In this document: positions 62,801-64,000 of the stretch, one piece after another | Layout of the letters: every line of letters begins with the position of its first letter | Position numbering within the stretch: the first letter of the stretch is position 1 | NCBI GenBank assembly: GCA_029851415.1 | Contig: CM056744.1 | Coordinates: forward strand, 71,170,172-71,234,171 | Direction: 5' to 3' | Length of the DNA: 64,000 nucleotides | Source of the DNA: Eretmocerus hayati | Lineage: Eukaryota; Arthropoda; Insecta; Hymenoptera; Aphelinidae | The notes under the pieces: model-generated | The model's input: the letters and a program-made list of their open reading frames with translations, nothing else | Databases searched by the model: none | What the model was told of the DNA's origin: nothing | Made by a program: the position numbers and the translations under genes

Positions 62801-64000
62801 ACTGCTGAGCATGATTGAAACTGCCTGAAGATGAGTTTTGCTATCGGTCTGGATCCTGCCATGAGGCATTGGAATGACAGTGTGAATCGATTTCAATGAT
62901 GCCCCAAGCACTCGTTGCGTTATTGACCAATCGAGATGAATACTACAAGATCGGATTGGCATCGTGGGTGCATGGTCATCCCATCCTCCTGAATACTCAC
63001 AATCAGTATTGAACTCCTGTAGATTCCATATATGTCAATCAAATCCAGTACTGCTGAGCAGGATTGGAACGGCCTGAAGATGAGTTTTGCTATCGGTCTG
63101 GATCCTGCCATGAGGCATTGGAATGACAGTGTGAATCGATTTCAATGATGCCCCAAGCACTCGTTGCGTTATTGACCAATCGAGATGAATACTACAAGAT
63201 CGGATTGGCATCGTGGGTGCATGGTCATCCCATCCTCCTGAATACTCACAATCAGTATTGAACTCCTCTAGGTTTCTCGTATTCCAATCGAATCCAATAC
63301 TGCTGAGCATGATTGAAACTGCCTGAAGATGAGTTTTGCTATCGGTCTGAATCCTCCCAGGCAGCATGCAGCCGACTCCGTCAATCGATTCCAATGATGA
63401 CCCAATCACTCATTGCGTGATCGAGCAATCGAGATGAATACTACAGGATCGGATTGGAATCGTGTGTGCATGGTCATCCCATCCTCCTGAATACTCACAA
63501 TCAGTATTGAACTCCTCTAGGTTTCTCGTATTCCAATCGAATCCAATACTGCTGAGCATGATTGAAACTGCCTGAAGATGAGTTTTGCTATCGGTCTGAA
63601 CCCTCCCAGGCAGCATGCAGCCGACTCCGTCAATCGATTCCAATGATGACCCAATCACTCATTGCGTGATCGAGCAATCGAGATGAATACTACAGAATCG
63701 GGTTAGAATCGTGGTTGCATGGATATTCTATCCCCCTCAATACTCACAATCAGTAACAATTTTTCTAGATACCATATATGTCAATCAAATCCAATACTGC
63801 TGAGCAGGATTGGAACGGCCTGAGGATGCGTTTTGCTATCGGTCTGAATCCTGCCAGGCAGCATTGAATTGACTGCGTCAATCGATGTCAATGTTGAGAG
63901 AATCGATCCTTGCGTCATTGACTGAACGAGATGAATACTACAGAATCGAATTGGAATCGTGAGAGCATGGATATTCCATCAATCTCAATACTCACATTCA
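47858..64000 (+). repeat. Satellite array B, ~248-bp monomer, about 65 copies, open at window end
   Basis: Same monomer family, orientation and dyads as array A, and the direct continuation of it in phase. No gene is present. It is a mosaic of duplicated blocks. Examples are offsets of 1240 bp (5 monomers: 50843 to 52083), 2727 bp (11 monomers: 59775 to 62502), about 4968 bp (20 monomers: 57260 to 62228) and 8685 bp (35 monomers: 52825 to 61510). Between about 62760 and 63700 adjacent monomers are nearly identical at 248-249 bp spacing. Confidence 0.95.

Noticed and set aside
10281..64000. Regular repeats as a possible CRISPR array
   Set aside because: The units are contiguous 248-bp or 526-bp tandem repeats without unique spacers, in a clearly eukaryotic context.

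Overview
The window is eukaryotic repeat-rich DNA, most likely arthropod and probably pericentromeric or other heterochromatin. The evidence is two long arrays of a ~248-bp satellite, an animal-type non-LTR retrotransposon, an LTR retrotransposon primed by an arginine tRNA, and a Transib-type DNA transposon. I see no host gene, no bacterial operon, no tRNA or rRNA gene and no CRISPR array. The species cannot be named from the sequence alone.

Layout. 1-5000: unique-looking DNA with no convincing gene. 5014-9693: a CR1/Jockey-type LINE with two open reading frames (5657-9375). It sits between two diverged inverted copies of an older retroelement fragment. 9720-22819: satellite array A, degenerate at its left edge. 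It contains a 2730-bp, 11-monomer higher-order repeat present in about 2.25 tandem copies. 22820-47857: one large insertion into the satellite. 47858-64000: satellite array B, running off the window end.

The insertion is nested. The outer layer is an LTR retrotransposon with 1.42-kb LTRs that begin TG and end CA, a 4-bp target duplication CCTT, a primer site matching tRNA-Arg, and a purine tract. Without its insert it is about 9.2 kb and has one long frame, a putative Gag-like protein with two SAP-like modules. No reverse transcriptase or integrase is visible, so it looks non-autonomous. Downstream of that frame lie about eleven small hairpins of one architecture with different but still complementary lower stems, plus a strongly strand-biased excess of the hexamer TCCGCC.

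The inner layer (30188-46039, 15.85 kb) is a Transib transposon, the superfamily related to RAG1. It has a perfect 5-bp duplication CGCCG, termini starting with the V(D)J heptamer CACAGTG, and a truncated RAG1-like transposase. Its inverted arms are 5.6 and 6.9 kb long, because each arm holds a tandem array of a 526-bp unit made of three ~175-bp subunits.

Order of events inferred: satellite array, then LTR element (LTRs now roughly 1-2% different by eye), then Transib (arms nearly identical where they are collinear). The best candidates for something undescribed are the covarying hairpin series in the LTR element and the giant-armed Transib with arrays inside its inverted repeats.
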